Source: Candidatus Bathyarchaeota archaeon (GTDB lineage Archaea > Thermoproteota > Bathyarchaeia > Bathyarchaeales > UBA233). Taken from it: 54,031 bases of DNA. Positions within the stretch are counted from its first letter, which is position 1. Every line of letters begins with the position of its first letter. The notes beneath the pieces were generated by a model. That model had not been told where the DNA came from, searched no databases, and was given only the letters and a program-made list of their open reading frames with translations. The stretch is taken from NCBI GenBank assembly GCA_025057795.1, contig JANXEP010000070.1:1-54031 (forward strand), written 5' to 3'. Of the stretch, positions 1 through 7,975 are shown piece after piece. Position numbers and translations under genes: made by a program.

Positions 1-1
1 T

Positions 2-154
2 GGGCCTTATGGGGCGGCGGGGTGCAGCGAGGCGCCATGCGCAGTTTTAGCCACAATAGCGGCGCCAGCCATATACAACGCGATAGGCAAGTGGATAGAC
101 GACTGGCCCATAACCCCAGAAAAAATACTAAAAACACTAAACGCGCCACAGTAA
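2..154 (+). CDS. Molybdenum hydroxylase large subunit, C-terminal fragment (xanthine dehydrogenase / CoxL family)
   Basis: Only the last 50 codons lie in the window; the gene starts to the left of base 1. The reading frame ends with TAA at 152-154. The visible part carries the typical C-terminus of molybdopterin-binding subunits of the xanthine oxidase family: a G-P-Y-G-A-A-G stretch, a Ser-Glu-Ala-Pro that corresponds to the family's G-E-P-P with its active-site Glu, then A-P-A-I-Y-N-A-I and P-I-T-P-E-K-I-L. Family members oxidise aldehydes, purines or CO, and one branch (4-hydroxybenzoyl-CoA reductase, HcrA) removes phenolic hydroxyls from aromatic CoA esters. The last role would suit the neighbours, but 50 residues are too few to choose a substrate. 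Confidence 0.8.
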   Translation, partial: GPYGAAGCSEAPCAVLATIAAPAIYNAIGKWIDDWPITPEKILKTLNAPQ

Positions 155-218
155 ATCTATGAGTTCAACTGAAAATTTTAAATGTGGATTGAAGGGATAT
201 ATGTTATAGGCGAGTGGG

Positions 219-386
219 TTGTCAGAAAAGAAGTGTTCGCACGGCGAGGTTGAGCTTTTAGGGGAAGAGAGGAGTGAGAGGGGTGTAAACAAGTACTATA
301 AGTGTTTAAAGTGTGGCAGCGTCTTAGTGCTGTCTGAAGATGGAACACTATACGAGGTGCCTGGAATAGAGAAAAGTAAGACTTAA
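219..386 (+). CDS. Small zinc-ribbon protein of unknown function
   Basis: A 55-residue reading frame beginning at TTG 219 (the first start codon after an in-frame stop at 207) and ending at TAA 384-386. It has Cys-Ser-His near the N-terminus and a C-L-K-C-G pair in the middle, the pattern of a single zinc ribbon, and is rich in Glu and Lys. It lies 64 bases behind the molybdenum hydroxylase fragment on the same strand and could be cotranscribed with it. No function can be given. The TTG start has no strong ribosome binding site, so the start is tentative. Confidence 0.5.
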   Translation: MSEKKCSHGEVELLGEERSERGVNKYYKCLKCGSVLVLSEDGTLYEVPGIEKSKT

Positions 387-410
387 AAATTCTCGTTGCC
401 TTAATTCTTT

Positions 411-2297
411 TTAAATTTGTCTCGAAAACGTTTTTGCTGAAGGAAATCTGCTTGAATCTTTATGAGGGATGAACATGGCGTCGGCAAACTCCTGCTGGAA
501 GGCAGGATCTATTGCAAGTTCAAGATAGCGAGTTCTCCTCGAGATTGTCTCTGCGGTTTGTCTGGCTTCCACTGAAATTAGGGCCATTTTTGCACCTGCT
601 AATGCGGTGTTGCCGACAAACTTTATCTTTTCAGCTGGAACATCGGGAACCAAGCCTATTAACTTTGCATTTTCTGGGTTGATGTAGCTCCCAAAGGATC
701 CCGCGATAAGGAGTTGGTGGATATCATCCAGTTTAACGTTCTTCCTTTTCAACAAAATCCAGCAGCCAGCGAATATTGCGGCTTTTGCCAGCTGTATTTG
801 GGTTATGTCTTTTTGTGTCACGGTTATGTCTCGGTCTATTCCACTTTCGTTCTTCCACACAAGGACGAATTCTAACTCTTCATTAACTCTTCTTAGTCTA
901 GGCGTTTTTACATCTAGGTTAAACCTTCCCCGCTGGTTTATGATTCCGCGTTTAAACATTTCGGCGACAACATCAATCATTGCGGATCCGCAAATCCCCC
1001 TAGGTGCTGCGTCATCCACGGTTTTATATTCAACCTCATAGTCTGGGCCAATGTTTACTTTTTCGATTGCGCCTGTGACTGCTTTCATCCCATGTTTGAT
1101 GTGGATTCCTTCGAAAGCTGGTCCGGATGCGCATGAACATGACAGTATGTCTTCAGAGTTGCCCACGAAAACTTCCGTGTTTGTTCCTATGTCAAGTAGT
1201 AAAGAAAGATCTTCAGTTTCATAGATTCCACTTGCTAGTACGTCGGCGACGGCGTCGGCGCCGACAAAACCCGCTATGACGGGAAAAACGTGGACTCTGC
1301 CTTCTGGGCATGTCTTTATGTTTAGGTCTTTGGCCTTTACGTTTACTGAACTCTTTAAAGCTGGCGTAAATGGGGAAATGGCCACATGCTTGGGGTTTAT
1401 GCCCAAGAAAAAGTGGTGCATGGCCGTGTTTCCAACAACGGTTACCTCATAAACGTTTTGAGGGTTGACGCCAGCTTGGGCGGAGACATAAGCCAAAACT
1501 TTGTTTATACCCTCCACCAAAAGTTTATGCAAGGTCTTCAATTTTTCCTCGTCGTTCGCCGAGAAAGTTATCCGTGAAATTATATCCTCGCCGTAAAACA
1601 TTTGGGGGTTTTCAATAAAGCCCGTGCTGAGAGTTTTCCCCGTTACCAAGTCCACGAGACTTCCTACAATTTTTGAAGTGCCTATGTCTACGGCTAACCC
1701 TAAGATTTGGCTGGAAGTGTCACCCTCCTCTAAAGCTATTATTTCACGATCACCTAGCAGGGTGACTGTGACCTGCCAGTTTGCGTTACGAAGAGTGTCT
1801 GGGATTTTCTTTAAAGCCTCGTACCCTATTTTTAACCCTCTAAGCCCATGTTCCTTCTCTAATAGGTCAAGAATTCTTTCAAAGTCTGTCCTAATGTCAA
1901 GCAACGTTGGCTTAGCCAACTTTACATAAAACTTTTTAACGAAGGGTTTAATTTCTACGGGTTTTTCGAAGCCCCAAACCTGTATTTTGCGTGCTAGAAC
2001 TCTGCTCTCTTCGAGAATCATTACTTTTGTGCTGTGCTTTAACAAGGTGCTGCATGCCAGCCTATAGCCCGCAGCAAGCTCCTTTGAGGAAAGATGTTTC
2101 ATCTCAGCCTCTGTTGGCTCAGACACAGCGCTTTTGTCTTGGACTATGACGCGGCATTTCCCGCATAAGCCTTTACCGCCACAATCGGATCTTATGCCGA
2201 TGCCAGCCGAATACGCCACTTCGAGTAGGCTATCGCCTACCTCTGCCTCTATCCTGCGCCCTTCAGGTTCGAACAAGACGGTAATAAGTTGGCCCAT
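411..2297 (-). CDS. Corrinoid-activating ATPase with 2Fe-2S domain (RACo / MtoD-like, DUF4445)
   Basis: Reductively reactivates the cob(II)alamin form of a corrinoid methyl carrier, using ATP and a ferredoxin-type electron path. The 628-residue protein begins with a plant-type [2Fe-2S] domain (Cys39, Cys45, Cys48 and Cys82), followed by a linker of about 100 residues and a C-terminal ASKHA ATPase domain starting near L-A-V-D-I-G-T-S (about residue 200), with further nucleotide-binding glycines at L-L-D-I-G-T-N-T. This is the RACo/DUF4445 layout, not the RamA type with 4Fe-4S clusters. It is transcribed away from the corrinoid protein gene, with 103 bases between the two starts. In methoxydotrophic archaea the equivalent protein is MtoD. 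The family is secure; the partner is inferred from adjacency. Confidence 0.9.
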   Translation of the reverse strand: MGQLITVLFEPEGRRIEAEVGDSLLEVAYSAGIGIRSDCGGKGLCGKCRVIVQDKSAVSEPTEAEMKHLSSKELAAGYRLACSTLLKHSTKVMILEESRVLARKIQVWGFEKPVEIKPFVKKFYVKLAKPTLLDIRTDFERILDLLEKEHGLRGLKIGYEALKKIPDTLRNANWQVTVTLLGDREIIALEEGDTSSQILGLAVDIGTSKIVGSLVDLVTGKTLSTGFIENPQMFYGEDIISRITFSANDEEKLKTLHKLLVEGINKVLAYVSAQAGVNPQNVYEVTVVGNTAMHHFFLGINPKHVAISPFTPALKSSVNVKAKDLNIKTCPEGRVHVFPVIAGFVGADAVADVLASGIYETEDLSLLLDIGTNTEVFVGNSEDILSCSCASGPAFEGIHIKHGMKAVTGAIEKVNIGPDYEVEYKTVDDAAPRGICGSAMIDVVAEMFKRGIINQRGRFNLDVKTPRLRRVNEELEFVLVWKNESGIDRDITVTQKDITQIQLAKAAIFAGCWILLKRKNVKLDDIHQLLIAGSFGSYINPENAKLIGLVPDVPAEKIKFVGNTALAGAKMALISVEARQTAETISRRTRYLELAIDPAFQQEFADAMFIPHKDSSRFPSAKTFSRQI

Positions 2298-2387
2298 TGA
2301 AGTTTTAAACTATGCAATGCGGTTAAAATAACTTTTGTGAGAAGGGTACTAGCAAAACTTTTATCGAATATCAGAAATATTAGTCAC

Positions 2388-2396
2388 GGAGGAAGG
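2388..2396 (+). promoter_or_regulatory. Strong Shine-Dalgarno for the corrinoid protein
   Basis: GGAGGAAGG lies just ahead of the ATG at 2401. It is the clearest ribosome binding site in the methyltransferase region and fixes that start. The 103-base divergent spacer also contains an AT-rich stretch near 2356-2362 that could hold the plus-strand TATA element. Confidence 0.6.
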
Positions 2397-2400
2397 CGCG

Positions 2401-3039
2401 ATGGATATTTCTGAGAAGTTAGTCAGTGTTTTGGCGGACTTGAAGGAAGATGAAGCGCTCAAAATCGTTGAAGAGAGGTTACACTCTGGTGAAGACCCGC
2501 TCAAAATATTAGATGACGTCCGTCGCGCTATGGAAATCGTGGGTAATCGCTTCGCCAACAACGAGTACTTCATATCTGACCTTTTATATGCAGGCGAAAT
2601 ATTGAGGGCAATAACGGAAAAAGTTAAGCCCAAACTGGTCGCTAGAAAAGAGGTCAAACGTTTTGGCAAAGTTGTAATCGGCAGCGTCGCCGGGGACATA
2701 CATGACATAGGCAAAAACATAGTGGTCTTCATGCTTGAGGCTAACGGTTTCGAAGTCTACGACCTAGGAGTAGACGTCCCGCCTGAAAAATTTGTAGAGA
2801 AAATAAAAGAAACAGGGGCCACCATTGTTGGTTTAAGCGGGTTCCTTACATTAGCCTTCGACTCTATGAAACAGACGGTGGAAGCCATAGAGAAAGCTGG
2901 TTTAAGAAATAAGGTGAAAATAATGATTGGCGGCGGCCAGATAACTGAAGAAATAAGGCAATACACGGGCGCCGACGCCTATGGAAGGGATGCCATGGCC
3001 GCGGTGAAGCTTGCCAAGAAATGGGTTGGGGCTGATTAA
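2401..3039 (+). CDS. Corrinoid methyl-carrier protein (MtoC / MtvC-like, B12-binding)
   Basis: Carries the methyl group on a cob(I)amide cofactor between the substrate-specific methyltransferase and the methyltransferase acting on tetrahydromethanopterin. The 212-residue protein has the two-domain layout of the family: an N-terminal helical cap (residues 1-85) and a Rossmann-type B12 domain. The cobalt-ligand motif D-x-H-x-x-G is seen as Asp99, His101 and Gly104, followed by V-G-L-S-G and I-G-G-G-Q, the usual lower-ligand and tail-binding segments. Length and motifs fit MtbC/MtvC/MtoC exactly. The next gene, on the same strand, encodes the UroD-type methyltransferase, so the two form a two-gene operon. 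Methyl donor specificity is inferred from context. Confidence 0.93.
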   Translation: MDISEKLVSVLADLKEDEALKIVEERLHSGEDPLKILDDVRRAMEIVGNRFANNEYFISDLLYAGEILRAITEKVKPKLVARKEVKRFGKVVIGSVAGDIHDIGKNIVVFMLEANGFEVYDLGVDVPPEKFVEKIKETGATIVGLSGFLTLAFDSMKQTVEAIEKAGLRNKVKIMIGGGQITEEIRQYTGADAYGRDAMAAVKLAKKWVGAD

Positions 3040-3072
3040 GCCTCACTAAATGATGATGGAAGTGTGGAAAGA

Positions 3073-4401
3073 ATGAGAAGTACAGCTGAGGAAAAACGTG
3101 AAGAGTTGTTTAAACGTTGGCTTTCACCCCAAGTAGAATTTGTCAACGATGAGGCTGAGGAGGCCTATAAGGCTAGAGTAACTAGAATAAGGGATGCTAT
3201 ACAGTTGAAGAAAACGCCGGACCGGGTGCCTATCTTCCCCTTAATAGGCTTTTTCCCAGCATACTATGTTGGGCTAACCCCATACGACATGATGTACGAC
3301 TATGAAAAACTTAAAATGGCATTCAAAAAATACGTGATCGACTTCGAGCCCGACGCACATTGTGGAGCTATAGGCCCTGGCCCTGGCAGGTTCTTTGAAA
3401 TTCTTGACTATAAGTTGTATGCGTGGCCAGGTCATGGGGTATCACCTCGCCATTCATACCAATGCATTGAAGGGGAATACATGAAGGCAGAAGAGTATGA
3501 CGCTTTGATTCAAGATCCAACATACTACTTTTTGACCGTTTACTTTCCACGTGTATTCGGCGCCCTTGAACCCTTCAAAAAGCTTTCACCATTCACCAAC
3601 GTGCTTGAAATGTATGGAGGCTTCACTCCTGTCAATTTTCTAGCGTTCGGAATGCCCGACGTCCAAAATGCCCTTAAAGCACTTATCGAGGCTGGAAATG
3701 AGGCTTTAAAGTGGATTGGACATGTGGTCTCGTGGGAAAGGGAGATTACTGCGGCGGGATTTCCGAACCTCTTCGGCGGAGGCACAAAGGCGCCTTTTGA
3801 CACATTAGGGGATACCCTAAGAGGAACGAAAGGAATAATGCTGGATATGTATAGGCGTCGTGACAAGCTCAACCAAGCCATGGAAGTCTTTACACCTTTA
3901 ATGATTAAAATGGGTGCAAACACGGCGAAGGCCAATGGAAACCCGATAGTTTTTATACCATTACACAAGGGTGCAGACGGTTTCATCTCCAACAAGCAGT
4001 TTGAAGAGTTCTATTGGCCTACTCTTAAGAAGGTGATTATGGGTTTAATCGATGAAGGATGTGTGCCTTTCCTATATGCTGAGGGAAGCTACAATTCCCG
4101 CCTAGAGCTTATCAAAAAGGACTTGCCGAAGGGCAAAACTTTATGGGGATTCGACCAGACGGATATGGCTAAAGCCAAAGAAATCATCGGCGATGTGGCA
4201 TGCATCGCAGGCAACGTTCCAAGCGCACTGCTCAGCGTAGGCACCTCCAAAGATGTGAAAGAGTACGTCAAAAAGCTCATTGAGGTCTGCGGTGAAGGCG
4301 GCGGCTTTATTGTGATGAACGGGGCAGTTATTGATGAGGCAAAGCCTGAGAATGTCAAGGCGATGATTGAAGCGACAAAAGAGTATGGCGTCTACAAGTG
4401 A
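3073..4401 (+). CDS. UroD-fold corrinoid methyltransferase (MtoB / MtvB-like O-demethylase candidate)
   Basis: Likely transfers a methyl group from an O-methylated substrate to the corrinoid protein encoded just upstream. About 442 residues of the uroporphyrinogen-decarboxylase TIM-barrel family. The C-terminal half carries F-L-Y-A-E-G-S-Y-N-S-R-L-E where MtaA/MtbA-type enzymes have the H-x-C-G zinc motif; from memory, the aromatic O-demethylases MtvB and MtoB have this Glu-Gly form. True decarboxylase activity is unlikely given the neighbours. An upstream GTG at 3064 is possible, but GGAAG at 3058-3062 is better placed for ATG 3073. It ends 43 bases from the convergent MtrH-like gene. Family confidence is high, substrate confidence moderate. 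Confidence 0.82.
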   Translation: MRSTAEEKREELFKRWLSPQVEFVNDEAEEAYKARVTRIRDAIQLKKTPDRVPIFPLIGFFPAYYVGLTPYDMMYDYEKLKMAFKKYVIDFEPDAHCGAIGPGPGRFFEILDYKLYAWPGHGVSPRHSYQCIEGEYMKAEEYDALIQDPTYYFLTVYFPRVFGALEPFKKLSPFTNVLEMYGGFTPVNFLAFGMPDVQNALKALIEAGNEALKWIGHVVSWEREITAAGFPNLFGGGTKAPFDTLGDTLRGTKGIMLDMYRRRDKLNQAMEVFTPLMIKMGANTAKANGNPIVFIPLHKGADGFISNKQFEEFYWPTLKKVIMGLIDEGCVPFLYAEGSYNSRLELIKKDLPKGKTLWGFDQTDMAKAKEIIGDVACIAGNVPSALLSVGTSKDVKEYVKKLIEVCGEGGGFIVMNGAVIDEAKPENVKAMIEATKEYGVYK

Positions 4402-4444
4402 TCGCTTTTAACATTACTCTACCCCATTTTTATGGAAGCTACGC

Positions 4445-5368
4445 CTAGAATATCTTGAAGAGCGGATGGTTTTTTGTTTTTGTTGTTATCCCAAGTCTTC
4501 TCGCAGCGTAAGCGACTAAGGCATCAGTCATTGCACATGAAATGAATGCAGCATCAGAAAGTTCTACGGGGCCGTATAACACAAAGTTGGCTCCCATCAT
4601 TTGAGTCATTATCCCAGAGCCGCCTGCGCAAACCTCATACGCGTGAGGCCCAAACTCGCCCTTTTTAACTCTTTTCCATGTAGTCACAGCGTTTGCTGGT
4701 CCACAGCCCGAGGGCAGTCCAAACTCGTTTTTAACGAGGTAAATGGCTCTGGCGGATATTGATATGCCTGGCATGTCTAAAACTGCGGTATCAACTAGAA
4801 GGTTTTTAACACCGGCCTCTTCGGCGGCCTGCAACAGCCCTTTGCGTCCAGCTTCACCCTTCAAAGCGTCGATTCTGCCTTCAGCCCAAGGTTTTTTGGG
4901 GTTAAACGCCATCAGAACAGCATTTTGCACGCCGCATTCTTTCAAAAATTTAATTTCATCATCCGTTACGTTGAAGTCTATCGAGTTATAAAGGGCTCTT
5001 TCGTTTAATCCTACTTCCACGGCGTGTTTCATTGCAGGAATCCTGATTTTCGCTGCGGCACCATCAACGAGGAAGGGGCATTTCGTTAAATTGCCCACAA
5101 AATCTATGTACTTAATAAGCGCTTCTGGAGTTTCGCCGACCACGTCTAGGATGAACGGATTCCCTGTTTTATCGGAAAGTTCTTCAACTCGGTTTATCAG
5201 CGCTTCAGCTTGTTTTTTGTCGAAAACGCCATTTACGTGGTCGCTGACTATTTTGTGTCCACTGTAGAAAATGCTTCCAATAAGCACTGTTGGATATTCG
5301 CCTGGTTGACCTCCGACGTTTACACCGGCAATATTAAAAACTTTTTGCTCTTTTTCAAACTTGAACAA
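4445..5368 (-). CDS. MtrH-like methyl-corrinoid:tetrahydromethanopterin methyltransferase (MtoA-like)
   Basis: Expected to move the methyl group from the methylated corrinoid protein to tetrahydromethanopterin (or a folate analogue), feeding the archaeal C1 pathway. The protein of about 307 residues matches the MtrH family along its length: an N-terminal K-V-F-N-I-A-G-V segment, G-G-Q-P-G-E, G-S-I-F-Y-S-G-H-K and D-G-A-A-A-K-I-R. No MtrA-G subunits are seen nearby, so it is a soluble stand-alone form as in Mto/Mtv systems. A start at TTG 5383 is possible, but GGGAGG (5376-5381) sits inside that extension and is well spaced for TTG 5368. The ligase gene ends at 5385, so the two are almost certainly cotranscribed. 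Confidence 0.87.
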   Translation of the reverse strand: MFKFEKEQKVFNIAGVNVGGQPGEYPTVLIGSIFYSGHKIVSDHVNGVFDKKQAEALINRVEELSDKTGNPFILDVVGETPEALIKYIDFVGNLTKCPFLVDGAAAKIRIPAMKHAVEVGLNERALYNSIDFNVTDDEIKFLKECGVQNAVLMAFNPKKPWAEGRIDALKGEAGRKGLLQAAEEAGVKNLLVDTAVLDMPGISISARAIYLVKNEFGLPSGCGPANAVTTWKRVKKGEFGPHAYEVCAGGSGIMTQMMGANFVLYGPVELSDAAFISCAMTDALVAYAARRLGITTKTKNHPLFKIF

Positions 5369-5384
5369 ACACTCGCCTCCCAAT

Positions 5385-7016
5385 TTACTTCTTTAGAGCT
5401 CTCCTCAAAATCTTGCCAGCAGCCGTTTTGGGCAGTTCGCTTACAAACTCTACTTGTTTTGGCGCCTTGTATTTGGCGAGCCTTTCTTGGCAGTATTTTA
5501 TCAATTCCTCCTCAGAGACTTTACCCTTATAACCGCTTTTTAGAACAACGTAGGCCTTGGGCACTTCGCCGTGGTACTCGTCGGGCATACCCACAACAGC
5601 CGCCTCCAAGACTGCCGGATGGGAGTTTAATACGTCTTCAACCTCCCCAGGCCAGACTTGGAAGCCGCTAACCTTTATGACGTCCTTAAGGCGGTCAACG
5701 AAATAGCAGACTCCATTTTCATCCATGTAACCTAAATCTCCTGTGCATAACCAGCCATCCACGAAAACTTTAGCCGTTTCCTCAGGTTTGTTCCAGTACC
5801 CTTTCATTATCTGGGGACCTTTAGCCCTAAACTCGCCAATAGTTCCCGACGGAACCATAGAATTGCTTTCAAGGCTGAAAACCGCTATTTCAGTGTCTAT
5901 TTCGGGTACGCCAACCATTCCAGGTTTGTATTCCTTAATCTCTAAAGGTGTTAGGGTTAAGCCGGGACTTGCCTCTGTTAATCCCCACCCGATAGATATG
6001 CTGGCTCCAGTAAGCTCTTTAAATTTGAACCACACCTCAGTGGGCATCGGGGCTGCTGCAGATTTCCAGATGCGAACCGAGCTAAGATCGTATTTTTTAA
6101 GGTCAGGATGATTTATTATTGCAACATAGGCCGTCGGAACCCCTGGAAAAACTGTAACGCCGTACCTTTGAATAGCGTCAAGCGCCTTGTCCACGTTAAA
6201 ACGTTCAAACAGGATTATGGTTGCAGCCGCAGCCAGATAGGTGCCCATGCATCGGTTCAGCCCATGAATGTGAAATAGCGGAACAAAAATCAAAATCACC
6301 TCTTCGCCTCTCTTCAGCTTGTAAAAGTATATTTCGTGAAGCTCATCAGCTACACAATTAAAGTGGGTAAGCATGCATCCTTTTGGCACACCCGTCGTGC
6401 CGCCAGTGTAGCATAGAAAGGCCAAGTCCTCTTTCGGGGCAATGCTCACCTGAGCTGGGGCGGGTTCATAATCTTGGAGAAGCCTTAGCAGTGGAATATA
6501 CTCACCTGCCTCAGTTTTAGGCGTGCTATGAACGTTTTCTAGGTATTGATAGTCTTGTTTCGAAGTCACAATTAAATGCTCTACACCTGTTTCTTTGACA
6601 GCTGCACTGGCAACAGGAAGGAGATTTTCATGAGTAAACAACACTTTTGCGCCCGAGTCGTCAAGCTGATGTCCTAATTCCCTCTCTTTATAGGCTGAAC
6701 TACATGGGACAACTGTCGCGCCAGCTTTAAGAGCACCATATGTTGCTACAACGAACTGGGGACAGTTTGGGGAGTAAACGGCCACGCGGTCTCCTTTCTT
6801 TATGCCTAAATCTTGAAGGGCTGCCGCAAACCTCTTGACATTTTCATAAAGCTTTCCATAAGTTAACGCTATGTCTTCAAAAATTATAGCAGGCTTGCTG
6901 GGGTATTCATTGGCTGACTTTTCCAGAACTTGCGGAAGGCTTATCTCAGGGTAGTTAAGCTTGGTTGGAACGTTTTTAGGCCAAAGCTTAAACCAGGGCT
7001 TTTCACCAGAGGCCAT
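5385..7016 (-). CDS. AMP-forming acyl/aryl-CoA ligase
   Basis: Activates a carboxylic acid to its CoA thioester via an acyl-adenylate. About 543 residues with the ANL-superfamily landmarks in order: P-loop-like Y-T-G-G-T-T-G-V-P-K-G, F-P-G-V-P-T-A, G-W-G-L-T-E-A, C-T-G-D-L-G-Y, and the C-terminal catalytic lysine segment P-K-T-A-A-G-K-I-L-R-R. The closest recognisable groups are long-chain acyl-CoA and 4-coumarate/benzoate-CoA ligases; the sequence alone does not settle the substrate. Its location upstream of, and in one transcript with, the MtrH-like gene suggests an aromatic acid such as a methoxybenzoate. A TTG at 7052 would add 12 residues; ATG 7016 gives the family-typical N-terminus. 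Confidence 0.88.
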   Translation of the reverse strand: MASGEKPWFKLWPKNVPTKLNYPEISLPQVLEKSANEYPSKPAIIFEDIALTYGKLYENVKRFAAALQDLGIKKGDRVAVYSPNCPQFVVATYGALKAGATVVPCSSAYKERELGHQLDDSGAKVLFTHENLLPVASAAVKETGVEHLIVTSKQDYQYLENVHSTPKTEAGEYIPLLRLLQDYEPAPAQVSIAPKEDLAFLCYTGGTTGVPKGCMLTHFNCVADELHEIYFYKLKRGEEVILIFVPLFHIHGLNRCMGTYLAAAATIILFERFNVDKALDAIQRYGVTVFPGVPTAYVAIINHPDLKKYDLSSVRIWKSAAAPMPTEVWFKFKELTGASISIGWGLTEASPGLTLTPLEIKEYKPGMVGVPEIDTEIAVFSLESNSMVPSGTIGEFRAKGPQIMKGYWNKPEETAKVFVDGWLCTGDLGYMDENGVCYFVDRLKDVIKVSGFQVWPGEVEDVLNSHPAVLEAAVVGMPDEYHGEVPKAYVVLKSGYKGKVSEEELIKYCQERLAKYKAPKQVEFVSELPKTAAGKILRRALKK

Positions 7017-7193
7017 GTTAACCACATTTATTATTTGTTGGGCTGGAAACAATTTTGAGGGAACCTATTATTTAAAAATATCGCGTTAAAGTTAGCCTGA
7101 TTTACTAAGCTTTTCTTGACATAACCAGCATGGTCAGTGCCAAGACCTGTCGAAATGAATTTGCCATGTTCAAGAATTTTGGGATACATTAGA

Positions 7194-7200
7194 TTTATAT
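7194..7200 (+). promoter_or_regulatory. TATA-like element for the LivG/LivF genes
   Basis: TTTATAT lies 47 bases ahead of the TTG start at 7247, a distance fitting transcription start about 25 bases downstream and a short leader. The 230 bases between the divergent ligase and LivG genes hold no other recognisable feature. The call rests on spacing and composition only. Confidence 0.4.
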
Positions 7201-7246
7201 GCGCGGGATAACCATGAATTTTAACAAAAAGCAGAAGTGACCATTA

Positions 7247-7975
7247 TTGAGGCTGCTCGAAGGCTTTGATGTAACGAAAAGGTTTGGAGGGTTAGTCGCG
7301 TTAAAAAACGTGGATTTCCATGTAGATGAAGGAGAAATAGCAGGTTTAATAGGTCCTAACGGTGCTGGGAAGACCACGCTTTTTAACATAATTTCCGGCA
7401 CGTTTCCGCCGACTTCTGGACTTATAAAATTTGGGGGAGAAAAAATAACAGGCTTTGGGGCTCATAAAATATGTAAGTTGGGGATAGCGAGAACCTTTCA
7501 AATACCAAAGCCTTTTCCAAACATGACTGTTTATGAGAACGTGTTGGCAGCTGCAACTTTTGGATGCACAAAAGATAAGAAGTTTTCAGATACTAATCAA
7601 GAACTCAACAAAATACTTGAGAAGTTTGGTCTGAGTGAAAAAAGCGCCACACCAGCCTCCAGCCTGACGGTGTTTCAACAGAGGATGCTTGAACTTGCAA
7701 GGGCGCTCTCCACAAAGCCTAAACTGCTACTTCTAGACGAGGTGATGGCGGGGTTAAACCCCACGGAGACAGCACAGATGCTTAAGGTTATTCGCGAACT
7801 ACGCAATGAGGGCATAACTATCTTTATGATTGAACATAACATGCGCGCTATTATGGAAATCGCAGAGAGAGTTATGGTGCTTCATCAAGGGATGAAAATA
7901 GCTGAAGGAAAACCAGAGGAAATAGGCAGAAGCCCAGAGGTTATTGAGGCATACTTAGGTGAAGCCTATGCTTGA
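7247..7975 (+). CDS. ABC transporter ATPase, branched-chain amino acid type (LivG-like)
   Basis: One of two ATPases that power the Liv-type importer. 242 residues. Walker A is G-P-N-G-A-G-K-T-T, Walker B is L-L-L-L-D-E-V-M-A-G-L, and the switch histidine lies in I-E-H-N-M-R. The family signature, normally L-S-x-G-Q-Q, reads L-T-V-F-Q-Q here, a weaker match than in the partner LivF. Start is TTG 7247; LivF follows with a 17-base overlap, indicating translational coupling. HAAT-family importers of this kind carry amino acids but also aromatic acids in several bacteria, which suits the neighbouring ligase. Confidence 0.92.
   Translation: MRLLEGFDVTKRFGGLVALKNVDFHVDEGEIAGLIGPNGAGKTTLFNIISGTFPPTSGLIKFGGEKITGFGAHKICKLGIARTFQIPKPFPNMTVYENVLAAATFGCTKDKKFSDTNQELNKILEKFGLSEKSATPASSLTVFQQRMLELARALSTKPKLLLLDEVMAGLNPTETAQMLKVIRELRNEGITIFMIEHNMRAIMEIAERVMVLHQGMKIAEGKPEEIGRSPEVIEAYLGEAYA

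Noticed and set aside
411..2297. RACo-like protein as BcrA/BcrD subunit of class I benzoyl-CoA reductase (both have ASKHA domains)
   Set aside because: It carries an N-terminal 2Fe-2S domain and stands next to a corrinoid protein; no HgdB-like BcrB/BcrC subunits are present.
3073..4401. Uroporphyrinogen decarboxylase (HemE)
   Set aside because: No other haem genes are nearby, the gene is coupled to a corrinoid protein, and the C-terminal Glu-Gly pocket is of the methyltransferase type.
4445..5368. Part of a membrane Mtr complex
   Set aside because: No other mtr genes are present; stand-alone MtrH homologues belong to corrinoid methyltransferase systems.
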